Assembly: GCA_020058355.1 (NCBI GenBank)
Contig: JAGVEG010000095.1
Span: 1 to 5,517, forward strand
Direction of reading: 5' to 3'
Source of the DNA: Candidatus Berkelbacteria bacterium
Lineage (GTDB): Bacteria > Patescibacteriota > UBA1384 > CAILIB01
Length of the DNA stretch: 5,517 nt
Shown: piece after piece, positions 1-5,511 of the stretch
Position numbering within the stretch: position 1 is the stretch's first letter
Layout of the letters: the number at the start of each line of letters is the position of its first letter
The notes under the pieces: model-generated
What the model was told of the DNA's origin: nothing
Databases searched by the model: none
What the model saw: only the letters and a program-made list of their open reading frames with translations
Position numbers and translations under genes: made by a program

Positions 1-356
1 AGGGCAACAAGCACTGCAGTTGCCAAGGCGAGTAATGGCAGTTGCCCCATCCCATTCTGCAGAACAAATGCTGCCAGAATTCCTGAAAGTGCTCCCGCGG
101 GACCTACGATATTAAAGTGGCTTCCACCCAAAAGTGCTGCAACTAAACCCGCCCAAACCGCCGTAATTATTCCAGCAGTCGGCGTACTTCCCGACGCAAC
201 CGCCAGAGAAATGGAGAGCGGGAGCGAAACCAGTGCAACCGTAAGGCCTGGCTTCCAGTTCTCACCCAGGCGAGTAAGAAGCTTCTGGGGAGTAACCTGG
301 GCGAGACGTGGACCCGTAAGAGGATCGGTATACCGGCGGCGAGAAGAGCTGGCCAT
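1..356 (-). CDS. SulP-family (SLC26-like) inorganic anion permease, N-terminal part
   Basis: Partial gene; its 3' part lies beyond the left edge. The visible 118 residues have a basic cytoplasmic N-terminus of about 33 residues (RRR at 6-8), then hydrophobic segments at about 37-55, 61-77, 83-99 and 106-118. The block KPGLTVALVSLPLSISLAVA (35-54), the TPTAGIITA turn (58-66), LLGGS (75-79) and the GPAGALSG motif (85-92) match the first helices of SulP/SLC26 transporters, where GPxGA-type residues lie near the central anion site. Family members are inner-membrane carriers of sulfate, bicarbonate or similar anions; the substrate cannot be told from this part. A C-terminal STAS domain, common in the family, would lie outside the window. 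The ATG at 356 is chosen because an in-frame TAA stands four codons upstream (366-368) with no other start between. No Shine-Dalgarno is visible. Divergent from the small gene at 594. Confidence 0.85.
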   Translation of the reverse strand, partial: MASSSRRRYTDPLTGPRLAQVTPQKLLTRLGENWKPGLTVALVSLPLSISLAVASGSTPTAGIITAVWAGLVAALLGGSHFNIVGPAGALSGILAAFVLQNGMGQLPLLALATAVLVA

Positions 357-364
357 GTGAAAGA

Positions 365-370
365 GTTATG
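365..370 (-). promoter_or_regulatory. Possible -10 element of the permease gene (weak)
   Basis: On the minus strand the hexamer CATAAC (4 of 6 to TATAAT) ends 8 nt before the permease ATG. No Shine-Dalgarno stands in that gap, so a very short leader or leaderless transcript would follow if the element is real. A TTGACT hexamer lies just upstream but too close to be its -35. Weak evidence alone; listed because serS and the ATPase gene have similarly placed hexamers. Confidence 0.2.
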
Positions 371-382
371 GAGTCAAAATCA

Positions 383-396
383 TCTCATACATGAGA
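383..396. repeat. 14-bp palindrome upstream of the permease gene (operator candidate)
   Basis: TCTCAT-AC-ATGAGA is a perfect 6-bp inverted repeat with a 2-bp centre. It lies 27 bp upstream of the permease start, where a repressor or activator would sit on a minus-strand promoter. The form suits a dimeric helix-turn-helix regulator. It could be chance in a 237-bp intergenic region, and no second copy was seen. Confidence 0.25.
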
Positions 397-507
397 CTGC
401 ACCCGATACGCTACGCCTCTCAGGATTTGATTGCAAGGACTAGACACCAACCAGACTCATTCCTTGTGGGAGCTGATATTTGTGAGAGGAATTCGGCTAA
501 ATATCTC

Positions 508-536
508 TCGACAAAGACCATTCGACATGTTATGAC
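508..536 (+). promoter_or_regulatory. Candidate sigma-70-type promoter of the small gene
   Basis: TCGACA at 508-513 (5 of 6 to TTGACA) is followed after exactly 17 bp by TATGAC at 531-536 (4 of 6 to TATAAT). Transcription would begin near 543 and give a leader of about 50 nt before the ATG at 594, containing the hairpin at 554-570 and a Shine-Dalgarno. The spacing is ideal but the -10 is imperfect. Confidence 0.35.
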
Positions 537-553
537 AACACAAAGAAGAAAAA

Positions 554-570
554 GCCACCGTGAGAGTGGC
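554..570 (+). other. Short hairpin in the leader of the small gene
   Basis: GCCAC (554-558) pairs with GTGGC (566-570) across a 7-nt loop. It lies between the candidate promoter and the Shine-Dalgarno and has no T-tract, so it is not a terminator. It may stabilise the message, or be chance. Confidence 0.25.
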
Positions 571-580
571 CGACCGGAGA

Positions 581-587
581 AAGGAAG
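581..587 (+). promoter_or_regulatory. Shine-Dalgarno sequence of the 41-residue gene
   Basis: AAGGAAG with its AGGA core at 582-585 leaves 8 nt before the ATG at 594. It is the clearest ribosome binding site in the window; the annotated minus-strand genes whose upstream DNA is visible lack one. It is the main reason for believing the short reading frame that follows. Confidence 0.5.
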
Positions 588-593
588 CCTGTT

Positions 594-719
594 ATGTCGA
601 GACATGAGAAAACCTGGAGGCGTATCAAAAACGCCAGAAGGGATAGCTGGCTGGCTATATCCCTAGTCATCATAGTTTCAGGTGGGACGATACTATTCGT
701 CGCTTCCACCTTACCCTAA
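594..719 (+). CDS. Small single-pass membrane protein, 41 residues, unknown function
   Basis: The frame runs from ATG at 594 to TAA at 717-719. The N-terminal 17 residues are strongly basic (R3, K6, R9, R10, K12, R15, R16); they are followed by one hydrophobic helix from W19 to about A37 and a short tail ending STLP. By the positive-inside rule the N-terminus is cytoplasmic. Support: a good Shine-Dalgarno, no other start codon between the in-frame TGA at 561-563 and the ATG, a plausible promoter at 508-536, and a strong terminator beginning 5 bp after the stop. I recognise no family. A basic tail, one helix and an LP-containing exit resemble the extreme N-terminus of class A penicillin-binding proteins, so a truncated remnant of such a gene is an alternative, but the TAA and terminator make a compact complete unit. 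It is the only plus-strand gene here. Confidence 0.5.
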   Translation: MSRHEKTWRRIKNARRDSWLAISLVIIVSGGTILFVASTLP

Positions 720-724
720 GAAAT

Positions 725-753
725 CCCCCGCTCGCCAATCTGGCTTGCGGGGG
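725..753. terminator. Bidirectional intrinsic terminator between the small gene and serS
   Basis: CCCCCGC (725-731) pairs with GCGGGGG (747-753), and inside it GCCA (734-737) pairs with TGGC (741-744) around a 3-nt loop, with a 2-by-2 internal bulge. On the plus strand it is followed by a T-rich run (TATTTATTTTC, 754-764), making a textbook terminator for the small gene ending at 719. On the minus strand, after serS, the trailing ATTTCTTA is less T-rich but still plausible. It lies exactly between the two converging stop codons. Confidence 0.85.
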
Positions 754-764
754 TATTTATTTTC

Positions 765-2048
765 TTAGCGGATCTCGGTAAAGCCGCAGAGTGGTACCAG
801 CACCTCCGGGACAGCAATGGTGCCATCTTCCTGCTGGTAGTTTTCCATGATGGCAATCAGTGTGCGTCCAATCGCAAATGCCGTGGCGTCATTCATGTGA
901 ACGAATTCTGACTTTCCGGTTTCGGTGCGTTTCACACGGGTCTGGAGACGGCGTGCCTGATAGTCGGTCATGAGATCTGCCGAGTGGGTTTCACGGTAGA
1001 CTCCCTGCCCCGGCATCCAGGTTTCAACGTCAAAAGCTCGGGCATCAGGACCACCGATATCTGCCGTACACTTATCGAGTACACGGTACGGAAGGTTCAG
1101 TTGCTGCATGAGGTGCTCTTCAATTGCCACGAAAAGGTCTTGCTCGGCCACGCTGTTTTCAGCGGTGGTGAAACTCTCCATCTCGAGCTTATCAAACTGG
1201 TGAAGGCGCAGAATTCCCTTGGTATCACGGCCGGCAGATCCTGCCTCGCGACGGAATGATGTTGAGTAGCCGATGTAGCGTAGTGGAAGCGATGCTTCAT
1301 CAAGCGTTTCGTCCATATGCATGGGGCCAAGGGTGTGCTCGGCGCTTCCTACCAGATAGAGATCATCCGCTGCGGTGTGGTACCGCTCGTCGCGTGGCTC
1401 AAGCCTCGCCATACGATGCATTACTTCTGGGCGTACGAACACCGGGGTAATGACTGGGATAAATGGCTTTGCCGTCGTAGGAATTCCCCGCTCGTCAATC
1501 AGGCGCTGCAGTGTTGCTTCGTTGCTGAGGGTCTGGAGACAGAGTTGCACCAAGGCAAACTGGAGCTGTACCAGGCGCCCCTTCAGGTAGGCAAAGCGGG
1601 TGCCAGAAACCTTGGTTGCACGTTCGGTATCGATCAAGCCAAGACGCTCACCGAGCTCCCAGTGTGGGAGTGGCGTAAAGCCAAATTCACGTGGCGATCC
1701 CCAGCGACGGATCTCTACATTCTCATCCTCAGTGGCGCCAACAGGAACCTGCGGAAGGGGCAGGTTTGGCATGGCAAGCAGAAGCTCGTCATATTCTGGC
1801 TGTAAACGTGCCTGCTCTGCGGTAAGCACTTCCAAACGCTCCTTAAGCGCGCGTCCCTGCACTGCCGCTTCAGGGCCCTTGGAGACAGTGTTTCGCTCTG
1901 CGCGGACAGCTTCAATTTCTCTCAGGACACGCTGCAGTTCTGCGTCAACAGGGATCCAGCGCTCAACAAGGGTACCGTCATAGCCCTTTTGGGAAATAAG
2001 ACGAGCAACTTCTTCTGGATTTTCACGGATACGCTTTGGGTCAAGCAT
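765..2048 (-). CDS. serS: Serine--tRNA ligase (SerRS), class II
   Basis: SerRS charges tRNA-Ser with serine using ATP in the cytoplasm. The 427 residues match the usual length. The N-terminus MLDPKRIRENPEEV is the family signature; about residues 30-95 form the antiparallel coiled-coil arm that grips the long variable arm of tRNA-Ser, ending at AMPNLPLPQVPVG. The catalytic domain shows motif 2, FRREAGSAGRDTKG (265-278), then HQFDKLEM (283-290), and motif 3 with GRTLIAIMENYQQ (394-406) and IPEVL-like VPEVL. The start is ATG at 2048; a TTG three codons upstream would add an atypical MLA. Active-site elements differ from the common bacterial form: SAE (235-237) for TxE, ETHSAD (353-358) for EISSCSN, and MND-A (385-388) for LNGS. 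Such variants are, from memory, seen in Candidate Phyla Radiation SerRS, so activity is expected. It starts 23 nt after the antitoxin relic and ends at a shared terminator. Confidence 0.97.
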   Translation of the reverse strand: MLDPKRIRENPEEVARLISQKGYDGTLVERWIPVDAELQRVLREIEAVRAERNTVSKGPEAAVQGRALKERLEVLTAEQARLQPEYDELLLAMPNLPLPQVPVGATEDENVEIRRWGSPREFGFTPLPHWELGERLGLIDTERATKVSGTRFAYLKGRLVQLQFALVQLCLQTLSNEATLQRLIDERGIPTTAKPFIPVITPVFVRPEVMHRMARLEPRDERYHTAADDLYLVGSAEHTLGPMHMDETLDEASLPLRYIGYSTSFRREAGSAGRDTKGILRLHQFDKLEMESFTTAENSVAEQDLFVAIEEHLMQQLNLPYRVLDKCTADIGGPDARAFDVETWMPGQGVYRETHSADLMTDYQARRLQTRVKRTETGKSEFVHMNDATAFAIGRTLIAIMENYQQEDGTIAVPEVLVPLCGFTEIR

Positions 2049-2056
2049 GGCTAACA

Positions 2057-2062
2057 ATTAGA
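2057..2062 (-). promoter_or_regulatory. Possible -10 element just upstream of serS
   Basis: The minus-strand hexamer TCTAAT (5 of 6 to TATAAT) ends 8 nt before the serS ATG, with no Shine-Dalgarno between. A good -35 at 17 bp is absent; TTGCCA occurs farther upstream at non-ideal spacing. If active it would give an almost leaderless serS transcript independent of the upstream cassette. Confidence 0.25.
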
Positions 2063-2071
2063 TCAGTACTT

Positions 2072-2344
2072 CTAGGCTAGCAGATTATGGCAAAAACATC
2101 TTTTCTCTTGTGGCCACCACTGCCATTCTTCTTCAAAGTCATCAAGGAGTAGATCATCAATAACCATTACATCATCCCCTCTCTTAGCCATAAGCTTAAA
2201 GGCCTCAGCCCATCCCGCTCGCGGATCTTCGGGTACCGATATACTTATCTTTTCATCCTCAATACCACCAGTTGCCCTTGGTAGGCCAAGTACTTGCGAG
2301 CTCCTAATTTGTATAAACCTTGCGCTCATTTGGCTATAACCCAT
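2072..2344 (-). CDS. MazE/AbrB-like antitoxin, orphan and probably degenerate
   Basis: The C-terminal half is typical of MazE-type antitoxins with a SpoVT-AbrB DNA-binding head. Numbered from the ATG at 2344, DPRAGWAEAFKLMAKRGDD (40-58) and an acidic tail ending FEEEWQW (70-76) match the toxin-wrapping segment seen in that family. The head FIQI-RSSQVLGLPRA (10-24) aligns with the usual IxKIGNSxGxRLPKA, but the GNS glycine and asparagine are replaced, and only about 28 residues separate FIQI from DPRAGW where roughly ten more are expected, so part of the AbrB fold is missing. The frame also runs 14 residues past the usual EEWxW end (WPQEKRCFCHNLLA), as if a stop had mutated to TGG. No mazF-like toxin follows. 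Starts at 2353 (TTG), 2344 (ATG) and 2329 (ATG) are possible; none has a Shine-Dalgarno. It lies 11 nt after the ATPase stop and may be read with it. Confidence 0.6.
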   Translation of the reverse strand: MGYSQMSARFIQIRSSQVLGLPRATGGIEDEKISISVPEDPRAGWAEAFKLMAKRGDDVMVIDDLLLDDFEEEWQWWPQEKRCFCHNLLA

Positions 2345-2355
2345 GTCTGACAAGC

Positions 2356-3486
2356 TTATATAATGAAATCAAGATAATTCTCCGGAGTAATAACCTCCCA
2401 CGAAGCCTCGTCCGGATAGGTCTCAAGCCAGGTTCGTGGAGCTTTCACCAACTTTGTACCCCACTTACACTCAAATCCATAGAGCTTTCCACTGCGCTCT
2501 TCTACAATATCAACTTCTTGTCCCGCCCAGGTACGCCAGAAGTACTGATTAGCACGAAGGTTTGTGTAGGTGCGAAACTTAAGTCGCTCAAGTACAATGA
2601 AGTTTTCCCACAACATTCCAACATCATTACGATCTTGGATACTATTAAAGTTTGCAATTAGTGCGTTTCGAATACCAAGATCATAGAAGTAGTACTTGGC
2701 CTTAGCGGTAATCTCAGAACGCATGTTTCTACTATAGCCACCAACCCGGTGGATAATGTACGACTGCTCGAAAAGGTCGAGGTATCGCTCAACTGTTTTT
2801 CTATCCACTTGTAAAGTAGTTGCGATCTCGGTAAGTGAAACCTCACTACCAATCTGATAGGCGAGAAACGAAAGGAGTCTTCGCAAAAAGAGTGCTCCCT
2901 TTACCTCCTTAAAGGTAAGGATGTCACGAAAAAGATATGAATCAATAAGCTCCTGAAGAAGTTCTTCCTTTGACGCTTTCGATGAAGCCGTTATGACATG
3001 TGGGTACGATCCATAGAGCAGATAGCTCTCTAGTTGAAGTTTCAACTCAAGCGGCTGATGGGAGTGGCGAAGCTCTAGCTGAGCCACAGGATACAGTACT
3101 TTCGTTTTTTTTCTTCCCGTCAGTGGCTCACCGAGCTGTCCAGCCAACTCAAAAGATGAAGACCCAGTGGCAATAACCTTTAGTAATGGGTCAGCGTCCA
3201 AAAGAAGTTTTAGAGACTGACCAATATTAGGTATGTTTTGGGCTTCATCAATTACCAATAACTTGGTATCACCAATAAGACTTTGAAGATGGGTGAGTTC
3301 TGTTTGACTAAATTGCCGTTGAACACCGCTGTCATCACCCGTAAAAAATAAATGGCCTTCATCTGTTTCTTCGAGAAAGTTCCGAACCAGCGTCGTCTTC
3401 CCTACACGGCGTGGCCCAACAATAACAAGGGCCTTTCCTGGCTCAATTTCATTTTTAATATCATATTGTCGAATAATGCTACTCAT
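2356..3486 (-). CDS. AAA-type ATPase with C-terminal DUF4143 domain
   Basis: Predicted P-loop ATPase of 376 residues, of normal length for this family. Walker A is GPRRVGKT (24-31), Walker B is LLVIDEAQ (76-83), and ATGSSS (106-111) is the sensor-1 strand. Residues 216-248 (SLTEIATTLQVDRKTVERYL onward) form a winged-helix-like segment. The C-terminal DUF4143 part has the hallmark YFYDLGIRNAL (266-276), WENFI (293-297), and an EVD...ECK arrangement (E324, D326, E339, K341) like the PD-(D/E)XK nuclease fold. The family is widespread and often transferred, but its cellular role is not established; nuclease activity is not shown for it. Hand-sampled GC is about 35-42%, below its neighbours, suggesting acquisition. 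The ATG at 3486 is preceded by a possible -10 and no Shine-Dalgarno. Tandem palindromes stand directly upstream and the antitoxin relic directly downstream. Confidence 0.93.
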   Translation of the reverse strand: MSSIIRQYDIKNEIEPGKALVIVGPRRVGKTTLVRNFLEETDEGHLFFTGDDSGVQRQFSQTELTHLQSLIGDTKLLVIDEAQNIPNIGQSLKLLLDADPLLKVIATGSSSFELAGQLGEPLTGRKKTKVLYPVAQLELRHSHQPLELKLQLESYLLYGSYPHVITASSKASKEELLQELIDSYLFRDILTFKEVKGALFLRRLLSFLAYQIGSEVSLTEIATTLQVDRKTVERYLDLFEQSYIIHRVGGYSRNMRSEITAKAKYYFYDLGIRNALIANFNSIQDRNDVGMLWENFIVLERLKFRTYTNLRANQYFWRTWAGQEVDIVEERSGKLYGFECKWGTKLVKAPRTWLETYPDEASWEVITPENYLDFII

Positions 3487-3492
3487 GTGAGT

Positions 3493-3498
3493 ATTTTA
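3493..3498 (-). promoter_or_regulatory. Likely -10 element of the ATPase gene
   Basis: TAAAAT (5 of 6 to TATAAT), preceded by TGA, ends 6 nt before the ATPase ATG, so the transcript would be leaderless or nearly so. The matching -35 position at 17 bp falls inside the palindrome at 3509-3526 and resembles no consensus. A protein bound to the palindrome would therefore directly control this promoter. Confidence 0.4.
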
Positions 3499-3504
3499 TC
3501 AGAA

Positions 3505-3568
3505 TCCTCGAAATAATGCTATTTCGGAGAATTAGGTCCTCAAAATAATACTATTTTGGGGATTATTC
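3505..3568. repeat. Two tandem 32-bp units, each with a perfect 18-bp palindrome
   Basis: Unit 1 (3505-3536) and unit 2 (3537-3568) match at 22 of their first 26 bases and then diverge. Each contains a perfect 7-bp inverted repeat around a 4-bp centre: CGAAATAATGCTATTTCG at 3509-3526 and CAAAATAATACTATTTTG at 3541-3558. The arm change G to A is matched by C to T in the partner arm, so symmetry is kept in both copies. The 32-bp period is close to three DNA turns, placing both sites on the same face. The location overlaps the -35 region of the ATPase gene and reaches the lysS stop codon. Best reading: a paired operator for the ATPase promoter, perhaps autoregulatory; paired RNA hairpins or a recombination site are alternatives. 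No T-tract follows, so not a terminator. Confidence 0.75.
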
Positions 3569-5041
3569 CTTCTCGGGTCGCAGCATCGGGAAGAGGACCA
3601 TCTCACGGATGGTATCAAGGTCGAAGAGAATGGTAAGGAAGCGATCAATACCAAGGCCAAAACCGGCCGTTGGTGCCATACCGTACTCGAGGGCACGGAC
3701 AAAGTCGTGGTCAAAATGCTGAGCCTCAGCATCCCCTGCTTCGCGCAGCTTCTCCTGCTCTTCAAAGCGCTGGCGCTGATCAATAGGGTCATTCAGCTCG
3801 CTGAAACCGTTACCAACCTCGGCACCATCAACCAACACAAGTACGCGATCGGTAAGATCGGGGTTGCTCGGAAGGCGCTTAGCCAGTGGTGAAAATGCCG
3901 TAGGTACGTCAGTAATAAACTGCGGCTGGATCAGATGAGGACGAACAGACTTCTTATAGAGCAGATCCATCAGGCGACCACGGCCATCGCCAGGACCTGG
4001 GTTAGCACCGTAGCTGCGAGCGCCGGCAGCAAGCTCTTCGTCTGTCGCCGTAAGAACATTAATGCCCGTGAACTCTTCAACAAGTTCTACGTAGCTGCGC
4101 TTAGGGAATGGCTTACTGAAATCAAGGGCGTGCTCGCCACGCTGTACCTGAAGCGTACCAAAAGCAGCCTGCACAATGGCACGGTAGAGACCTTCGGTGA
4201 ACGCGTAGAGGTCTTCGCAAGAAGCGTACGCCCAGTAGAACTCCATGTTCGTAAACTCTTGGAGATGCTGTGGCGAGATGCCTTCATTGCGAAATACGCG
4301 GCCGATCTCGAAGATCTTTTCAAAACCACCCACAATAAGGCGCTTCTGATAAAGCTCAAGTGAGATACGCAGGTAGTAATCAACATCAAGCGCGTTGTGA
4401 TGGGTAATAAATGGCTCAGCATCAGCACCACCAGGAATTGGCTCAAGAACCGGTGTTTCTACCTCGAGAAAGCCGTGGCCTTCCATGAAGTGACGGATTG
4501 CTGAGATTGCCTTACTTTTCTTTACGAAACGCTCACGCACATCGGGATTTGCAATCAGATCAACGTAGCGCTGGCGGAAGCGTGTTTCAGTGTCGCTCAA
4601 GCCCTTCCAGCTATCAGGAAGTGGGCGCATAGACTTAGTCAGCAGCACCCATGAAGTAGCCCGTACGGAAACCTCACCACGGCGAGAGATGCCAATAAGA
4701 CCGGTTACGGAAACAATATCCCCCAGATCAAGAAGCTGCAGGCGCTCAAACCATTCCTCAGAAAGACTGTCTTTCTGGAAAAGGATTTGAATCTGACCAC
4801 TGGCATCACGAAGATCTGCAAAAAGAAGTGCTCCCTGGCCACGAAGCGCCATAAGGCGGCCATGTACCGTTACCTCTTCACCGAATTGCTCAGGAGCAAA
4901 ACCATCAGCGAGGGCTCGGGCGGCGGCAACATCGTGAGCTACAGGCGTGAGTGCTGGGAAGGGGTCAATACCAAGAGACTGCCACGCGGCAAGGCGGGCA
5001 GTACGAGCTTGGAAGGGATCAAGACCCTCAAAAGACCACAC
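3563..5041 (-). CDS. lysS: Lysine--tRNA ligase (LysRS), class II
   Basis: Cytoplasmic enzyme that attaches lysine to tRNA-Lys with ATP. The 492 residues include a short helical N-terminus (LAAWQSLGIDPFPA, 17-30), an OB-fold anticodon-binding domain (about 55-135, with VTVHGRLMALRGQGALLFAD), the linker LPDSWKGLSDTETRFRQRYVDL (141-162), and the class II core. Motif 1 covers FMEGHGFLEVETPVL (185-199), motif 2 FEIGRVFRNEGIS (244-256) with EFTNMEFY (262-269), and motif 3 GLGIDRF (462-468) with FPMLRP at the end. NGFSEL (411-416) carries lysine-site residues N411, F413 and E415. EFTNMEFY has N where EFTMMELY is usual. The start is GTG at 5041: an in-frame TAA lies at 5051-5053 and no other start codon intervenes. 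It follows the greA stop by 5 nt and has no Shine-Dalgarno, so translation is probably coupled to greA. Its stop codon lies within the tandem repeat. Confidence 0.97.
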   Translation of the reverse strand: MWSFEGLDPFQARTARLAAWQSLGIDPFPALTPVAHDVAAARALADGFAPEQFGEEVTVHGRLMALRGQGALLFADLRDASGQIQILFQKDSLSEEWFERLQLLDLGDIVSVTGLIGISRRGEVSVRATSWVLLTKSMRPLPDSWKGLSDTETRFRQRYVDLIANPDVRERFVKKSKAISAIRHFMEGHGFLEVETPVLEPIPGGADAEPFITHHNALDVDYYLRISLELYQKRLIVGGFEKIFEIGRVFRNEGISPQHLQEFTNMEFYWAYASCEDLYAFTEGLYRAIVQAAFGTLQVQRGEHALDFSKPFPKRSYVELVEEFTGINVLTATDEELAAGARSYGANPGPGDGRGRLMDLLYKKSVRPHLIQPQFITDVPTAFSPLAKRLPSNPDLTDRVLVLVDGAEVGNGFSELNDPIDQRQRFEEQEKLREAGDAEAQHFDHDFVRALEYGMAPTAGFGLGIDRFLTILFDLDTIREMVLFPMLRPEKE

Positions 5042-5046
5042 AGAAG

Positions 5047-5511
5047 CTATTTAACTTCTTTGATGGTGTAGGCAAGGGTGCTTACACCAGGAACCTCAAC
5101 CTTTACAACGTCACCCACCTTCTTGCCAAGCAGGGCAAGACCGAGTGGAGAATCAGTAGAGATCTTACCCTTTGCAAGGTCAGCCTCTGCCTCACCAACA
5201 AGCATGTACTTTTCCTCATCACCCTCAACATCAACAGTAACTGTTGAGCCGAAGCCAACGGTACCCGTAGGAACTGCAGCATGCTGAACAATCTGTGCCT
5301 GAGCCAGAACCAGCTCGATCTCGGCAATACGAGACTCAATAAGACCCTGCTGGTCACGAGCAGCGTCGTACTCTGCGTTCTCTGAGAGATCACCAAGTGC
5401 ACGAGCATCAGCAAGTGAGTCGATAACGCGCTTGCGCTCAACGGTGATCAAGCGCTCCAATTCGGTTTGTAACTCTGCAACACCTTCTGGTGTAAGTTGT
5501 ACGTGTTTCAT
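5047..5511 (-). CDS. greA: Transcription elongation factor GreA
   Basis: GreA enters the secondary channel of backtracked RNA polymerase and stimulates cleavage of the 3' end of the transcript. The 154 residues match the family's length of about 158. The N-terminal coiled coil (about 1-75) carries the tip motif LGDLSENAEYDAA (39-51) with acidic D41 and E44, the residues that position the catalytic magnesium. The C-terminal FKBP-like domain includes VGFGSTVTVD (84-93), GKISTDSPLGLALLGKKVGD (114-133) and VEVPG (137-141). Start is ATG at 5511; only 6 nt of upstream DNA are in view, so promoter and ribosome site cannot be judged. It is the first gene of a tight pair with lysS. Confidence 0.97.
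   Translation of the reverse strand: MKHVQLTPEGVAELQTELERLITVERKRVIDSLADARALGDLSENAEYDAARDQQGLIESRIAEIELVLAQAQIVQHAAVPTGTVGFGSTVTVDVEGDEEKYMLVGEAEADLAKGKISTDSPLGLALLGKKVGDVVKVEVPGVSTLAYTIKEVK

Larger units (their letters stand above)
357..593. other. Intergenic region between divergent permease and small membrane-protein genes
   Basis: This stretch holds no convincing coding sequence. It must hold the minus-strand promoter of the permease and a plus-strand promoter for the small gene at 594. The only structure seen is the palindrome at 383-396, a promoter-like pair at 508-536 and a short leader hairpin at 554-570. No tRNA-like cloverleaf, riboswitch or insertion sequence end was recognised. 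About 400-500 shows nothing recognisable. Confidence 0.6.

Noticed and set aside
420..605. Minus-strand frame of 61 codons with a hydrophobic stretch
   Set aside because: No ribosome site ahead of its ATG and no recognisable pattern; it is antisense to the promoter and start of the small plus-strand gene. The shared MSRH start arises from the short palindrome ATGTC-GA-GACAT at 594-605.
391..666. Plus-strand frame of 91 codons overlapping the small gene
   Set aside because: No Shine-Dalgarno, no domain or membrane pattern, composition unlike a protein, and it covers the promoter and leader of the better-supported frame at 594.
1317..1805. Long plus-strand frame inside serS
   Set aside because: It is an antisense shadow of a fully convincing SerRS gene and shows no family features.
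2049..2057. TTG at 2057 as the serS start
   Set aside because: The ATG at 2048 gives the standard SerRS N-terminus MLDPK; the upstream TTG adds three atypical residues and has no ribosome site.
2048..2075. A second copy of the tandem palindrome at the other end of the ATPase/antitoxin cassette
   Set aside because: Searched by eye around 2048-2075 and 2341-2360; no matching sequence, so no evidence for flanking repeats.
3505..3568. CRISPR-like repeat or transcription terminator
   Set aside because: Only two units without spacers, so not CRISPR; the hairpins are AT-rich and not followed by a T-tract, so not an intrinsic terminator for lysS.
3935..4363. Plus-strand frame of 142 codons inside lysS
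   Set aside because: Antisense shadow of the LysRS catalytic core; no independent signals.
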